From Candidatus Muproteobacteria bacterium (GTDB lineage Bacteria; Pseudomonadota; Gammaproteobacteria; Acidiferrobacterales; Sulfurifustaceae), in assembly GCA_023266455.1 (NCBI GenBank), contig JAHFQD010000146.1:1-5438 (forward strand): 5,438 nt of DNA, read 5' to 3'. Under the pieces are notes generated by a model. The model was not told the origin of the DNA. It searched no databases and worked only from the letters and a program-made list of their open reading frames with translations. Below are positions 1 through 5,438 of the stretch, piece after piece; the stretch's first letter is position 1, and each line of letters starts with the position of its first letter. The translations under genes and the position numbers were made by a program.

Positions 1-58
1 GTACCGGTAAGCGTGTCAGAAATTGCAACGCGACTAAGAATGGTGCGATGGATTTCAC
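1..58 (-). CDS. cobS: Adenosylcobinamide-GDP ribazoletransferase CobS, N-terminal fragment
   Basis: Only the first 19 codons are in the window; the rest continues past base 1. Reading the minus strand from base 58 gives a GTG start followed by MKSIAPFLVALQFLTRLPV, and the ALQFLTRLPV stretch is the typical opening of CobS/CobV, an integral membrane protein. The family joins GDP-cobinamide to alpha-ribazole (or its phosphate) in the last assembly step of cobalamin, at the inner membrane. The GTG shares four bases (GTGA, 58 to 55) with the TGA stop of cobC, the same arrangement as at the cobQ/cobU junction, which supports this start. No strong Shine-Dalgarno is visible: only a weak CGGAA lies about 10 bases upstream, so translation is probably coupled to cobC. 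The position directly after cobC matches the Pseudomonas-type cluster. The identity rests on a short peptide plus context. A downstream TTG (codon 11) is an unlikely alternative start because it falls inside the conserved opening. Confidence 0.87.
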   Translation of the reverse strand, partial: MKSIAPFLVALQFLTRLPV

Positions 59-639
59 GTCGTCGATTCCGATAATGCGGCTTCCGGCATCGTTACTTCG
101 ACACGTCGTAGCACAGCGTATGGCACGTCGATGGCAAAAAATTCTTCCATCGATTTTCTTTGTGTGTGGCAAAGAATCACGCGCAACGGACCACCGTGCG
201 CGATGACGAGCACCGAGCGACCTTGCATGGCGAGATCGTTCCATGCCGCCAGCACACGCGCTTGCAACGCCGGCAGCGATTCGCCATCCGGCGGACTATG
301 GTTCCAGGGGTCACGCCAAAAAAGCGACAACGCTTCGGGTTCGGTTTTCAAGATGTCGACAGCGGTACGGCCTTCCCAACGGCCGAAATCTAATTCGCGT
401 AATCGTTCGTCGACATGCACGTGCAGGGCATGTTGCTGCGCGAAGGCGTAGGCAAACTGCGCGCAACGTCGCAGTGGCGAGGTGACGATGCCGTCCCAGC
501 GATTTTCCATGCTGGTCGCGCGCCACATTTGTTCCCAGCCGGTGGTGGTGAGCGGATCGTCGGTGACGCCGCGGTAGCGCGCACCGCCTTCGGTTTCGCC
601 GTGGCGCAGGAGTCCTATGCGAAAAGAGCGGCGACGCAT
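55..639 (-). CDS. cobC: Alpha-ribazole phosphatase CobC (histidine phosphatase family)
   Basis: This 194-residue cytoplasmic protein belongs to the histidine phosphatase (phosphoglycerate mutase-like) superfamily. The signature LLRHGET places the phospho-accepting His at residue 13 with Arg12. SPLRR (residues 54-58) supplies the second phosphate-binding Arg, RELDFGRWEG (81-90) carries the acid residue Glu82, and the C-terminal IAHGG gives His148. In the pathway it removes the 5'-phosphate of alpha-ribazole phosphate (or of cobalamin phosphate). The superfamily is broad, so the substrate is inferred from position: it lies between cobT, which makes alpha-ribazole phosphate, and cobS, which uses the product. 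Length is normal for the family. The ATG lies four bases after the cobT stop. The only ribosome-binding-like stretch is TTGAG three bases before it, which is too close to be strong, so translation is probably coupled to cobT. The stop overlaps the cobS start by four bases. A generic phosphatase of another substrate is the main alternative. Confidence 0.93.
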   Translation of the reverse strand: MRRRSFRIGLLRHGETEGGARYRGVTDDPLTTTGWEQMWRATSMENRWDGIVTSPLRRCAQFAYAFAQQHALHVHVDERLRELDFGRWEGRTAVDILKTEPEALSLFWRDPWNHSPPDGESLPALQARVLAAWNDLAMQGRSVLVIAHGGPLRVILCHTQRKSMEEFFAIDVPYAVLRRVEVTMPEAALSESTT

Positions 640-643
640 GATC

Positions 644-1738
644 TCAAGAAATTTTTTCCGACACGCCGGCTTCGGCGAACGTCGCCATTTCGTTGTGCAG
701 TGCGCACGCTAACCGCAGCAAGGGTACGGCGGTCGCGGCGCCGCTGCCTTCGCCGAGGCGCATCCCTAAGTCGAGCAGCGGATGCGCGCCGAGCGCGGAC
801 AGGATACGACGATGTCCCGGTTCAGCCGACGCGTGCGAGAACAACAACCAGTTTTCGATACCATCGCACAATTTCGCCGCCGTCAACGCTGCGGCGCTAG
901 CGATGAAACCGTCGACCAACGCCGGTAAACCCATTTGCGCACAAGCGATATAGGCGCCGACCAACGCGGCGATTTCAAAACCGCCGACGCGTCGTAGTAC
1001 TTCGATCGGCGACGTCATGTGGTTGCAGTGTAATTCGAGTCCGCGTCGAATCACGTCGACTTTGCGTGTGATGCCGACAGCGTCGAGTCCGGGGCCGGGA
1101 CCGGCGACGTCGCGCGGGGACATGGCTAACAACGCGCACTCCAGCGCGGTCGCCGACGTGGTGTTGCCGATGCCCATTTCGCCGCCGATGAAAAGTTGCG
1201 CGCCCATTAATTGCGCGCGTTCCGCCGCGTGACGCCCGGCATGCAGTGCGCACGCCAGTTGATGTTCCGTCATCGCCGGTTCGCGTGTGAAATTCGCGGT
1301 GCCAGCGCCGAGACGATAAGTTTTTACGCCTTCGAGCGGTTCCAGATCTGACACGGTGCCGAGATTCACAACTTCCAGCGTCGCGCCGAGTTGACGCGTG
1401 ATGACGCAGATAGCAGCACCGCCGCGCGCGAAGTTGCGCACCATTTCGCAGGTGACGGCCTGCGGAAACGCAGACACGCCTTCCACAGCGACGCCATGAT
1501 CGGCGGCGAACACCGCGACGTGCACGCGATCTATCGCCGGTTGCGCTTTGTCTTGCAGCGCCGCCAAACGAACGGCCAGCGTTTCGAGTCGGCCCAAGGC
1601 ACCAGGGGGTTTGGTTAAAATTTGTTGCCGCGCCTCGGCCTTGCGGCGCGCGCTTTCGCTCGGTGTCGCGGGCGGAATCTGCAACCAATCGATGGTTTGA
1701 GTCGAAGCGGGGGAAGACGTCGTCGAAGTTTGTGTCAT
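644..1738 (-). CDS. cobT: Nicotinate-nucleotide:dimethylbenzimidazole phosphoribosyltransferase CobT
   Basis: This 364-residue cytoplasmic enzyme moves the phosphoribosyl group of nicotinate mononucleotide onto a lower-ligand base, typically 5,6-dimethylbenzimidazole, giving alpha-ribazole 5'-phosphate. Family landmarks appear in order: [12 protein letters not shown] (41-52), [16 protein letters not shown] (77-92), the GGAAI segment (106-110), [13 protein letters not shown] (184-196) and LGEGSGAA (328-335). Glu330 in the last motif matches the catalytic Glu (Glu317 of Salmonella CobT), and Glu187 lies in the nucleotide-binding GEMGIGNTT loop. Length is close to the usual 350-360. The first 16 residues are a Ser/Thr-rich, low-complexity tail before the conserved fold begins at about IDWLQIP. 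The motif at 213-219 reads GPGPGLD where many homologues, from memory, have GRGTGLD or GPGTGLD. The ATG is one base after the cobU stop, with AAAGGA ten bases upstream inside the end of cobU. The gene is called cobU in the Pseudomonas scheme. Confidence 0.98.
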   Translation of the reverse strand: MTQTSTTSSPASTQTIDWLQIPPATPSESARRKAEARQQILTKPPGALGRLETLAVRLAALQDKAQPAIDRVHVAVFAADHGVAVEGVSAFPQAVTCEMVRNFARGGAAICVITRQLGATLEVVNLGTVSDLEPLEGVKTYRLGAGTANFTREPAMTEHQLACALHAGRHAAERAQLMGAQLFIGGEMGIGNTTSATALECALLAMSPRDVAGPGPGLDAVGITRKVDVIRRGLELHCNHMTSPIEVLRRVGGFEIAALVGAYIACAQMGLPALVDGFIASAAALTAAKLCDGIENWLLFSHASAEPGHRRILSALGAHPLLDLGMRLGEGSGAATAVPLLRLACALHNEMATFAEAGVSEKIS

Positions 1739-1739
1739 T

Positions 1740-2258
1740 TTATAGTTGTCCTTTAATCGTCATCGGTAGACCGGCGACCATGAAGTGCACATGATCGCAG
1801 AGCTGCGCCAATGTTTGATGCATACGTCCGGCTTCATCGCCGAAACGACGTGTGAGCTCGCCAAGCGGTGCGATCCCCAGACCGGTTTCATTGCTGACGA
1901 AGATAATGTCGCCTTCCAGGTCCGGCAGCAACTTAAATAAGTTGTCGCGCTCCCGTTCGAGGGCGTCCCGGTCGGTGGCAGTGAGCAGATTGGTTAGCCA
2001 TAAGGTAAGGCAGTCGACGAGCACGCATTGGCCGGGTCGGACGTGCGCGGTTAAGGTCGCGGCGAGGGCTTTCGGTTCCTCGACGAGGCGCCAGGCGGCG
2101 TTGCGCTGATGTCGATGCGCTTCGATACGCCGGCGCATTTCGTCGTCTTCCGCTGTCGCAGTCGCGATGTAGGTCACGGGTTGGCCGCCGCGGGCGGCGA
2201 GGTTTTCGGCGAATCGGCTTTTGCCGGAACGTACGCCGCCGAGAACCAGGGTTTTCAC
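1740..2258 (-). CDS. cobU: Bifunctional adenosylcobinamide kinase / adenosylcobinamide-phosphate guanylyltransferase CobU
   Basis: This 172-residue enzyme phosphorylates adenosylcobinamide and then transfers GMP from GTP to make adenosyl-GDP-cobinamide, the substrate of CobS. It opens with the P-loop LGGVRSGKS (residues 6-14, Lys13 and Ser14). The segment [15 protein letters not shown] (38-52) holds the RIxxHxxxR pattern; His48 is my candidate for the guanylylated His (numbered 46 in Salmonella CobU). [14 protein letters not shown] (79-92) is the Walker B region, followed by [12 protein letters not shown] (120-131) and [12 protein letters not shown] (137-148), both typical of CobU/CobP. Length is ordinary (about 170-185). 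The start is GTG at 2258, which overlaps the cobQ TGA as GTGA and has GAGG seven bases upstream. No better start exists, because the P-loop begins only six residues in. The gene ends one base before cobT. It is called cobP in the Pseudomonas scheme. Confidence 0.98.
   Translation of the reverse strand: MKTLVLGGVRSGKSRFAENLAARGGQPVTYIATATAEDDEMRRRIEAHRHQRNAAWRLVEEPKALAATLTAHVRPGQCVLVDCLTLWLTNLLTATDRDALERERDNLFKLLPDLEGDIIFVSNETGLGIAPLGELTRRFGDEAGRMHQTLAQLCDHVHFMVAGLPMTIKGQL
1749..1754 (-). promoter_or_regulatory. Ribosome binding site for cobT
   Basis: The minus strand reads AAAGGA ten bases before the ATG at 1738, inside the codons for Lys-Gly at the very end of cobU. The spacing is slightly long but usable; the cobU stop codon lies between this site and the ATG. 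Confidence 0.6.
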
Positions 2259-3742
2259 TGCAGGACCTCGGCGCGCGTCGACGTGGATCGAAGCAGACCC
2301 ATAATGGCGTCGACGTCCAAATGCGTTTCGACCGCATCGGTCAACCGCTCGATGGCGGCTTCGCGCAGCGCGTGGTAATCGGGTGTTTGCGGCGCGCTCA
2401 ACCCGGCCCAGCCCAACAGCGCGTCGCAGGCGGGGGTCGACTCGAAGAGACCGTGCAAATACGTTCCCAGGATGCGTCCGTCTTCGCTCAAGGCGCCATC
2501 ATCGTGTTGTTCCAGATGCACCGCGGGGCGCGCGAGCGCCGGTCCGTGCGTCACGCCGACGTGGATCTCGTAACCGGTGACGGCAGCGTTGTCGAACGCG
2601 AGACGTCCGCGCACGTTACGCAATTTTTTTTCCGTCTCGAGCGTCGTTTCCATATCCAACAGTCCGAACCCGCGCGTACTGCCGGGTTCACTTTCGACGC
2701 CGTGCGGATCGTGAATCACGTTTCCCAACATCTGCAAGCCACCGCAGATGCCGATCAACTTGCCGCCGTAACGGAGATGACGGTGAATCGCCGTCTCCCA
2801 GCCTTGCGTGCGCAACCACGCTAAATCGGAACGTACCGATTTCGAGCCGGGAAGAATGATGAGATCCGCCGGCGGAATGGTTTGGTTCGGTCCAATGAAG
2901 CGCGCGTCTACTTGCGGGTGCAACCGCAGCGGATCGAAGTCGGTATGGTTGCTGATATGTGGCAACGCCGGCACGATCACACGTAAACGCTCGCGGTCTT
3001 CGGGTAGCGCGATGTGGTCTCGCGGTAGTGCATCTTCGGCTTCCAAGTGCAGACCGTGTAAGTAGGGCAGCACGCCGAGAACCGATTTGCCCGTTTGTTT
3101 CTCAAGCCAGTCGAGGCCGGGTTGCAGCAGACTGATATCGCCGCGGAAGCGATTAATAACGAAACCTTTCACGCGCGCGTGTTCCGATTCGCTCAACAGT
3201 GCCAACGTGCCGACAAGATGCGCGAACACGCCGCCGCGATCGATGTCGGCCACGATAATGACGGGGCAATCGACGGCTTCGGCGAAGCCCATGTTGGCGA
3301 TGTCGTTCGCGCGTAGATTGATTTCCGCGGGCGAGCCGGCGCCTTCGACGACAAGCACCTCGTACGCATTCGCCAAGCGGCGGTACGAATCGAGTACGGC
3401 GCTGCGCGCGATTTTTTTGTAGTCGTGATAATCCCACGCGTTCATGTTGCCGATAGCGGCGCCGTGCAGAATGACTTGCGCGCCGACGTCGCTGTTCGGT
3501 TTCAACAAAACTGGATTCATATCCGTGTGCGGCGCGAGCCGGCAGGCCTGCGCTTGCACTGCCTGCGCGCGCCCGATCTCGCCGCCATTCACCGTGACCG
3601 CGCTGTTGAGCGCCATGTTCTGCGGCTTGAACGGTGCGACGCGTATGCCGCGGCGTACCAGCGACCGGCATAGACCGGTGACGAGCGTGCTCTTGCCGGC
3701 GTCCGACGTCGTGCCTTGTACCATCAGCGTGCGTGCTTTCAT
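2255..3742 (-). CDS. cobQ: Cobyric acid synthase CobQ (CbiP), glutamine-dependent amidotransferase
   Basis: This 495-residue cytoplasmic enzyme carries out four ATP- and glutamine-dependent amidations (side chains b, d, e and g) that turn adenosyl-cobyrinic acid a,c-diamide into adenosyl-cobyric acid. The N-terminal half is a dethiobiotin-synthetase-like ATPase: [12 protein letters not shown] (residues 8-19) is the phosphate-binding loop, followed by [11 protein letters not shown] (37-47), [13 protein letters not shown] (131-143) and [11 protein letters not shown] (164-174). The C-terminal half is a class I glutamine amidotransferase domain of the CobB/CobQ type: IILPGSKS (295-302), [11 protein letters not shown] (330-340) with nucleophile Cys333, GYEIHVGVT (390-398), and TYLHGLFE (427-434) with His430. 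Length fits the usual 480-510. The ATG at 3742 overlaps the cobD TGA as ATGA, with GGAAG seven bases upstream. The reading frame stays open on the 5' side to 4030, but those 96 codons lie over cobD and look nothing like the family, so they are excluded. A run of eight A's encodes Glu-Lys-Lys near residue 371. Confidence 0.98.
   Translation of the reverse strand: MKARTLMVQGTTSDAGKSTLVTGLCRSLVRRGIRVAPFKPQNMALNSAVTVNGGEIGRAQAVQAQACRLAPHTDMNPVLLKPNSDVGAQVILHGAAIGNMNAWDYHDYKKIARSAVLDSYRRLANAYEVLVVEGAGSPAEINLRANDIANMGFAEAVDCPVIIVADIDRGGVFAHLVGTLALLSESEHARVKGFVINRFRGDISLLQPGLDWLEKQTGKSVLGVLPYLHGLHLEAEDALPRDHIALPEDRERLRVIVPALPHISNHTDFDPLRLHPQVDARFIGPNQTIPPADLIILPGSKSVRSDLAWLRTQGWETAIHRHLRYGGKLIGICGGLQMLGNVIHDPHGVESEPGSTRGFGLLDMETTLETEKKLRNVRGRLAFDNAAVTGYEIHVGVTHGPALARPAVHLEQHDDGALSEDGRILGTYLHGLFESTPACDALLGWAGLSAPQTPDYHALREAAIERLTDAVETHLDVDAIMGLLRSTSTRAEVLQ
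2266..2269 (-). promoter_or_regulatory. Ribosome binding site for cobU (GTG start)
   Basis: The minus strand reads GAGG seven bases before the GTG at 2258, within the last codons of cobQ. Spacing is good and it supports the GTG, which shares bases with the cobQ stop. Confidence 0.7.
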
Positions 3743-4782
3743 GCCTCGGCTTCCGCAGGTTCTCTCGCATTGATCTCCGCCAGCGCATTGTCGAGGCGTC
3801 GCCAATCGTTGTCGTTTCCAGGCAAGCCGAAACGGAGACTCGAAATCTCTTCGAACAAACGCGTCAGAATCCCAAAGCGTGCAAGCCGCGTATGTACCTC
3901 GATGGCGTTTAAGGTCGGTATCCATTGGAACATCGCGCAGCCGCCTTGCGGCGATAACCCATGTCGATCCAGCATCTTCGAGAGTCGGTCGCTGTCCGCC
4001 GTTAGCCGTTGGCGCATCGATGTTTGCCACGGTTTGTCTAGCAACGCCGCGGTCGCGATGTAGCGCGAAGATGCCGCCACGGTCCAGGGTCCGATGCTGC
4101 TATGTAAGCGATTCAAAAATTCTTTTTCCGCACAGACAAAGCCGACACGCGCGCCGGCCAAACCAAAAAATTTTCCAAGCGAACGCAGCACGATTAATCC
4201 CGGCCGCGAACAGAACGCTGCCAAACTGTATTGCGGCGTCGCGTCCATGAACGCTTCATCGACGACGAGCCAGCCGCCGCGTGTCGCGAGACGATCGTGC
4301 CATGCGAGTAATTGTTCATGACTGAAACGCGTGCCGGTTGGATTATTAGGATGCGCGAGCACCACGACGTCGACCTGCTGTGTCATTTCATCCAACATCG
4401 AAACTGTGGCTTTGAACACCGAGTGACCGGCGCTGCGCCAGGCATGCGCGTGTTCCGCATAGCCTGGATGAATCGTCGCGACACGGCCAGGTGCGCGTAG
4501 CCGAGGCAGGGTTTGAATCGCCGCTTGCGATCCAGCGATCGGCAATACGTCGGCGGCGCGGTAGTAATTTTGCGCAGCGGCTTCCAGGCCGTCGTCGTCT
4601 TCGGGAAGGCGCGACCAGATCGTCGGCGGTAACGTGGGTACGGGCCAGGCATTGGGATTAATGCCGGTCGATAAATCCAGCCAATCCGATAACGGAATCC
4701 CATAATGCGCCGCCGCCTTGCGCAACTGACCGCCATGCGGCAACAACGGCGTGTGCTCAGTGCGAAATGACGGTTTTAACAA
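3739..4782 (-). CDS. cobD: PLP-dependent L-threonine-O-3-phosphate decarboxylase CobD (CobC in the Pseudomonas scheme)
   Basis: This 347-residue fold-type I PLP enzyme resembles histidinol-phosphate aminotransferases. In cobalamin synthesis the family decarboxylates L-threonine phosphate to (R)-1-amino-2-propanol phosphate, the linker that CbiB attaches to cobyric acid. Visible landmarks are HGGQLRKAA (16-24), [10 protein letters not shown] (35-44, substrate loop), IAGSQAAI (82-89), AHPNNPTG (143-150), VVDEAFMD (173-180), [16 protein letters not shown] (200-215) with Lys204 as the PLP-binding lysine and Arg212 in the phosphate pocket, and LRFGLPG (316-322) with Arg317 as the carboxylate-binding arginine. 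The start is TTG at 4782: an in-frame TAA sits immediately upstream, and AGGAG lies six bases before the TTG, so this start is well supported although non-canonical. It overlaps the end of cbiB by 26 bases, and its TGA overlaps the cobQ ATG. Homology to HisC makes aminotransferase activity a formal alternative; the neighbours argue for CobD. Confidence 0.95.
   Translation of the reverse strand: MLKPSFRTEHTPLLPHGGQLRKAAAHYGIPLSDWLDLSTGINPNAWPVPTLPPTIWSRLPEDDDGLEAAAQNYYRAADVLPIAGSQAAIQTLPRLRAPGRVATIHPGYAEHAHAWRSAGHSVFKATVSMLDEMTQQVDVVVLAHPNNPTGTRFSHEQLLAWHDRLATRGGWLVVDEAFMDATPQYSLAAFCSRPGLIVLRSLGKFFGLAGARVGFVCAEKEFLNRLHSSIGPWTVAASSRYIATAALLDKPWQTSMRQRLTADSDRLSKMLDRHGLSPQGGCAMFQWIPTLNAIEVHTRLARFGILTRLFEEISSLRFGLPGNDNDWRRLDNALAEINAREPAEAEA
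3750..3754 (-). promoter_or_regulatory. Probable ribosome binding site for cobQ
   Basis: The minus strand reads GGAAG seven bases before the ATG at 3742, within the last codons of cobD. It is a moderate match; together with the ATGA stop/start overlap it favours 3742 over any start in the long upstream open stretch. A GAGG at 3747-3744 is only one base from the ATG and is too close to serve. Confidence 0.55.
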
Positions 4783-5438
4783 TTAATGCTCCTATGGCGA
4801 TCGTCGCCAGCCAAATCAGAATGCTGCGATGCACTAAACGCAACGCGCGCTCAATGTCGTCGACGTTGGGTGCCGGGCCTTCTCCTAACGTTGGACGTGG
4901 TTCCAGCGTTCCTTCGTACCACGCCGGTCCGCCGAGCGCGATGCCGAGACTGCCGGCGCCGGCGGCCATCACGGGTCCGGCGTTCGGACTTTCCCAAGCG
5001 CGTCCTTGTCGGCGCCAGCAACGAAGCGCGCTGCGTACATGTCCGGCGATGGCGTAACTCAATGCCGTCAAGCGCGCGGGAATAAAATTCATGGCGTCGT
5101 CTAACCGGGCCGCGGCCCAACCGAAATAAAAATAGCGCTCGTTGCGATAGCCCCACATGGCATCGAGCGTGTTGACTAAGCGATACGCCACTGCGCCCGC
5201 GGGTCCGGCGATCAAGAACCAGAAGATCGCGCCGAACACCGCGTCGTTGCCGTTTTCCAGCACTGATTCCACCGCCGCTTTGGAAACGTCCCCGGGCTGC
5301 ATCGACGCAGTGTCGCGGCTCACCATCATGCCGACGTGTGCCCGCGCTTCGGCCAGGCGATCCGCGCGCAATGCATCGTGCACGGGTCGGGCATGATCGA
5401 TGAGGCTGCGCCAACCGATGCAGAGATATAACAATACG
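4757..5438 (-). CDS. cbiB: Adenosylcobinamide-phosphate synthase CbiB (CobD in the Pseudomonas scheme), 5' end missing
   Basis: This inner-membrane protein joins aminopropanol (phosphate) to adenosylcobyric acid, giving adenosylcobinamide (phosphate). The visible 226 codons run off the right edge. The family is usually about 300-320 residues, so roughly 80-95 N-terminal residues are outside the window. A TTG at 5434 is an internal Leu codon, since the frame is open to the edge and sequence before it is already family-like ([19 protein letters not shown]). In fragment numbering the motifs are SRDTASM (40-46), [20 protein letters not shown] (54-73), [18 protein letters not shown] (85-102), [20 protein letters not shown] (105-124), [20 protein letters not shown] (149-168) and YEGTLEPRP (174-182). 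Hydrophobic stretches at about 65-88 and at 205-221 ([15 protein letters not shown]) look membrane-spanning, the last close to the C-terminus. The 3' end overlaps cobD by 26 bases. The [14 protein letters not shown] wording recalls gammaproteobacterial homologues. Confidence 0.97.
   Translation of the reverse strand, partial: VLLYLCIGWRSLIDHARPVHDALRADRLAEARAHVGMMVSRDTASMQPGDVSKAAVESVLENGNDAVFGAIFWFLIAGPAGAVAYRLVNTLDAMWGYRNERYFYFGWAAARLDDAMNFIPARLTALSYAIAGHVRSALRCWRRQGRAWESPNAGPVMAAGAGSLGIALGGPAWYEGTLEPRPTLGEGPAPNVDDIERALRLVHRSILIWLATIAIGALIVKTVISH
4789..4793 (-). promoter_or_regulatory. Ribosome binding site for cobD (decides the TTG start)
   Basis: The minus strand reads AGGAG here, six bases (CATTAA) before the TTG at 4782. 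It is the best Shine-Dalgarno match among the gene junctions in the window and lies inside the cbiB coding sequence. A TAA in the cobD frame immediately upstream of the TTG excludes any earlier start, so the site together with the stop fixes the start codon. Confidence 0.85.

Noticed and set aside
415..900. 161-codon open frame on the plus strand over cobC and cobT
   Set aside because: It is an antisense shadow of two genes with clear catalytic motifs. Its product is Arg/Ala-rich with no recognisable domain, as expected from the opposite strand of GC-biased coding DNA.
975..1688. 237-codon open frame on the minus strand in a second frame within cobT
   Set aside because: The product is dominated by Arg, Gly and Ala and is a frame-shifted reading of cobT, whose own frame contains every expected CobT motif.
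2624..2631. T-run considered as part of a rho-independent terminator on the plus strand
   Set aside because: It lies inside cobQ, no plus-strand gene ends nearby and I saw no convincing GC-rich hairpin directly before it; it is explained by Glu-Lys-Lys codons.
2321..2824. 167-codon open frame on the plus strand over the 3' half of cobQ
   Set aside because: It lies entirely antisense to the glutamine amidotransferase domain of cobQ, crosses no gene boundary and has no family-like motif or supporting ribosome-binding site that I can see.
4757..4800. Search for a promoter or B12 riboswitch between cbiB and cobD
   Set aside because: The AT-richer stretch around the TTG is only about 20 bases, lies within the cbiB 3' end and is explained by the start region of cobD. 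There is no room for a riboswitch and no B12-box-like sequence was recognised.
4851..5414. 187-codon open frame on the minus strand in a second frame within cbiB
   Set aside because: It is an Arg-rich alternate-frame reading; the cbiB frame carries the conserved CbiB motifs and membrane segments.
1..5438. Search for a novel system, mobile element, CRISPR array, tRNA or other RNA gene
   Set aside because: The whole window is filled by seven cobalamin genes with intact frames and no intergenic gap above four bases. I saw no inverted or direct repeat arrays, no transposase-like product and no compositional break.

Overview
The window is a single, tightly packed block of cobalamin (vitamin B12) late-assembly genes. 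All lie on the minus strand, so transcription runs from the high-coordinate end to the low-coordinate end. In transcription order: cbiB (5' end cut by the window edge), the PLP enzyme cobD (called cobC in the Pseudomonas scheme), cobQ/cbiP, cobU/cobP, cobT, the phosphatase cobC, and the first 19 codons of cobS at the extreme left edge. I use Salmonella-style symbols throughout and give the alternatives in each entry.

There is essentially no non-coding DNA. Junctions are a 26-base overlap (cbiB/cobD), a 4-base ATGA overlap (cobD/cobQ), a 4-base GTGA overlap (cobQ/cobU), a 1-base gap (cobU/cobT), a 4-base gap (cobT/cobC) and a 4-base GTGA overlap (cobC/cobS). This indicates one polycistronic message with translational coupling. 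No promoter, B12 riboswitch or terminator is visible; if a riboswitch exists it should lie upstream of cbiB, outside the window.

The genes form a pathway. CobD makes (R)-1-amino-2-propanol phosphate. CobQ amidates adenosyl-cobyric acid a,c-diamide to cobyric acid. CbiB joins the two into adenosylcobinamide (phosphate). CobU activates this to GDP-cobinamide. CobT makes alpha-ribazole phosphate from nicotinate mononucleotide and a base such as 5,6-dimethylbenzimidazole. CobS joins the two halves and CobC removes the phosphate, either before or after the CobS step. This is the complete nucleotide-loop assembly segment, with every key catalytic motif I looked for intact. The corrin-ring genes, the adenosyltransferase and bluB are not in view, so the window cannot say whether ring synthesis is aerobic or anaerobic.

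The gene order matches, from memory, the Pseudomonas-type late cob cluster (cobD-cobC-cobQ-cobP-cobU-phosphatase-cobV), and the CbiB motifs look gammaproteobacterial. With a GC content that looks to be in the high fifties percent by eye, I infer a gammaproteobacterium or close relative, with moderate confidence. I saw no mobile element, RNA gene, CRISPR array or foreign insertion, and no evidence of an undescribed system. The points worth noting are start-site choices (TTG and two GTG starts), the unlisted cobS start, and a homopolymer run in cobQ.
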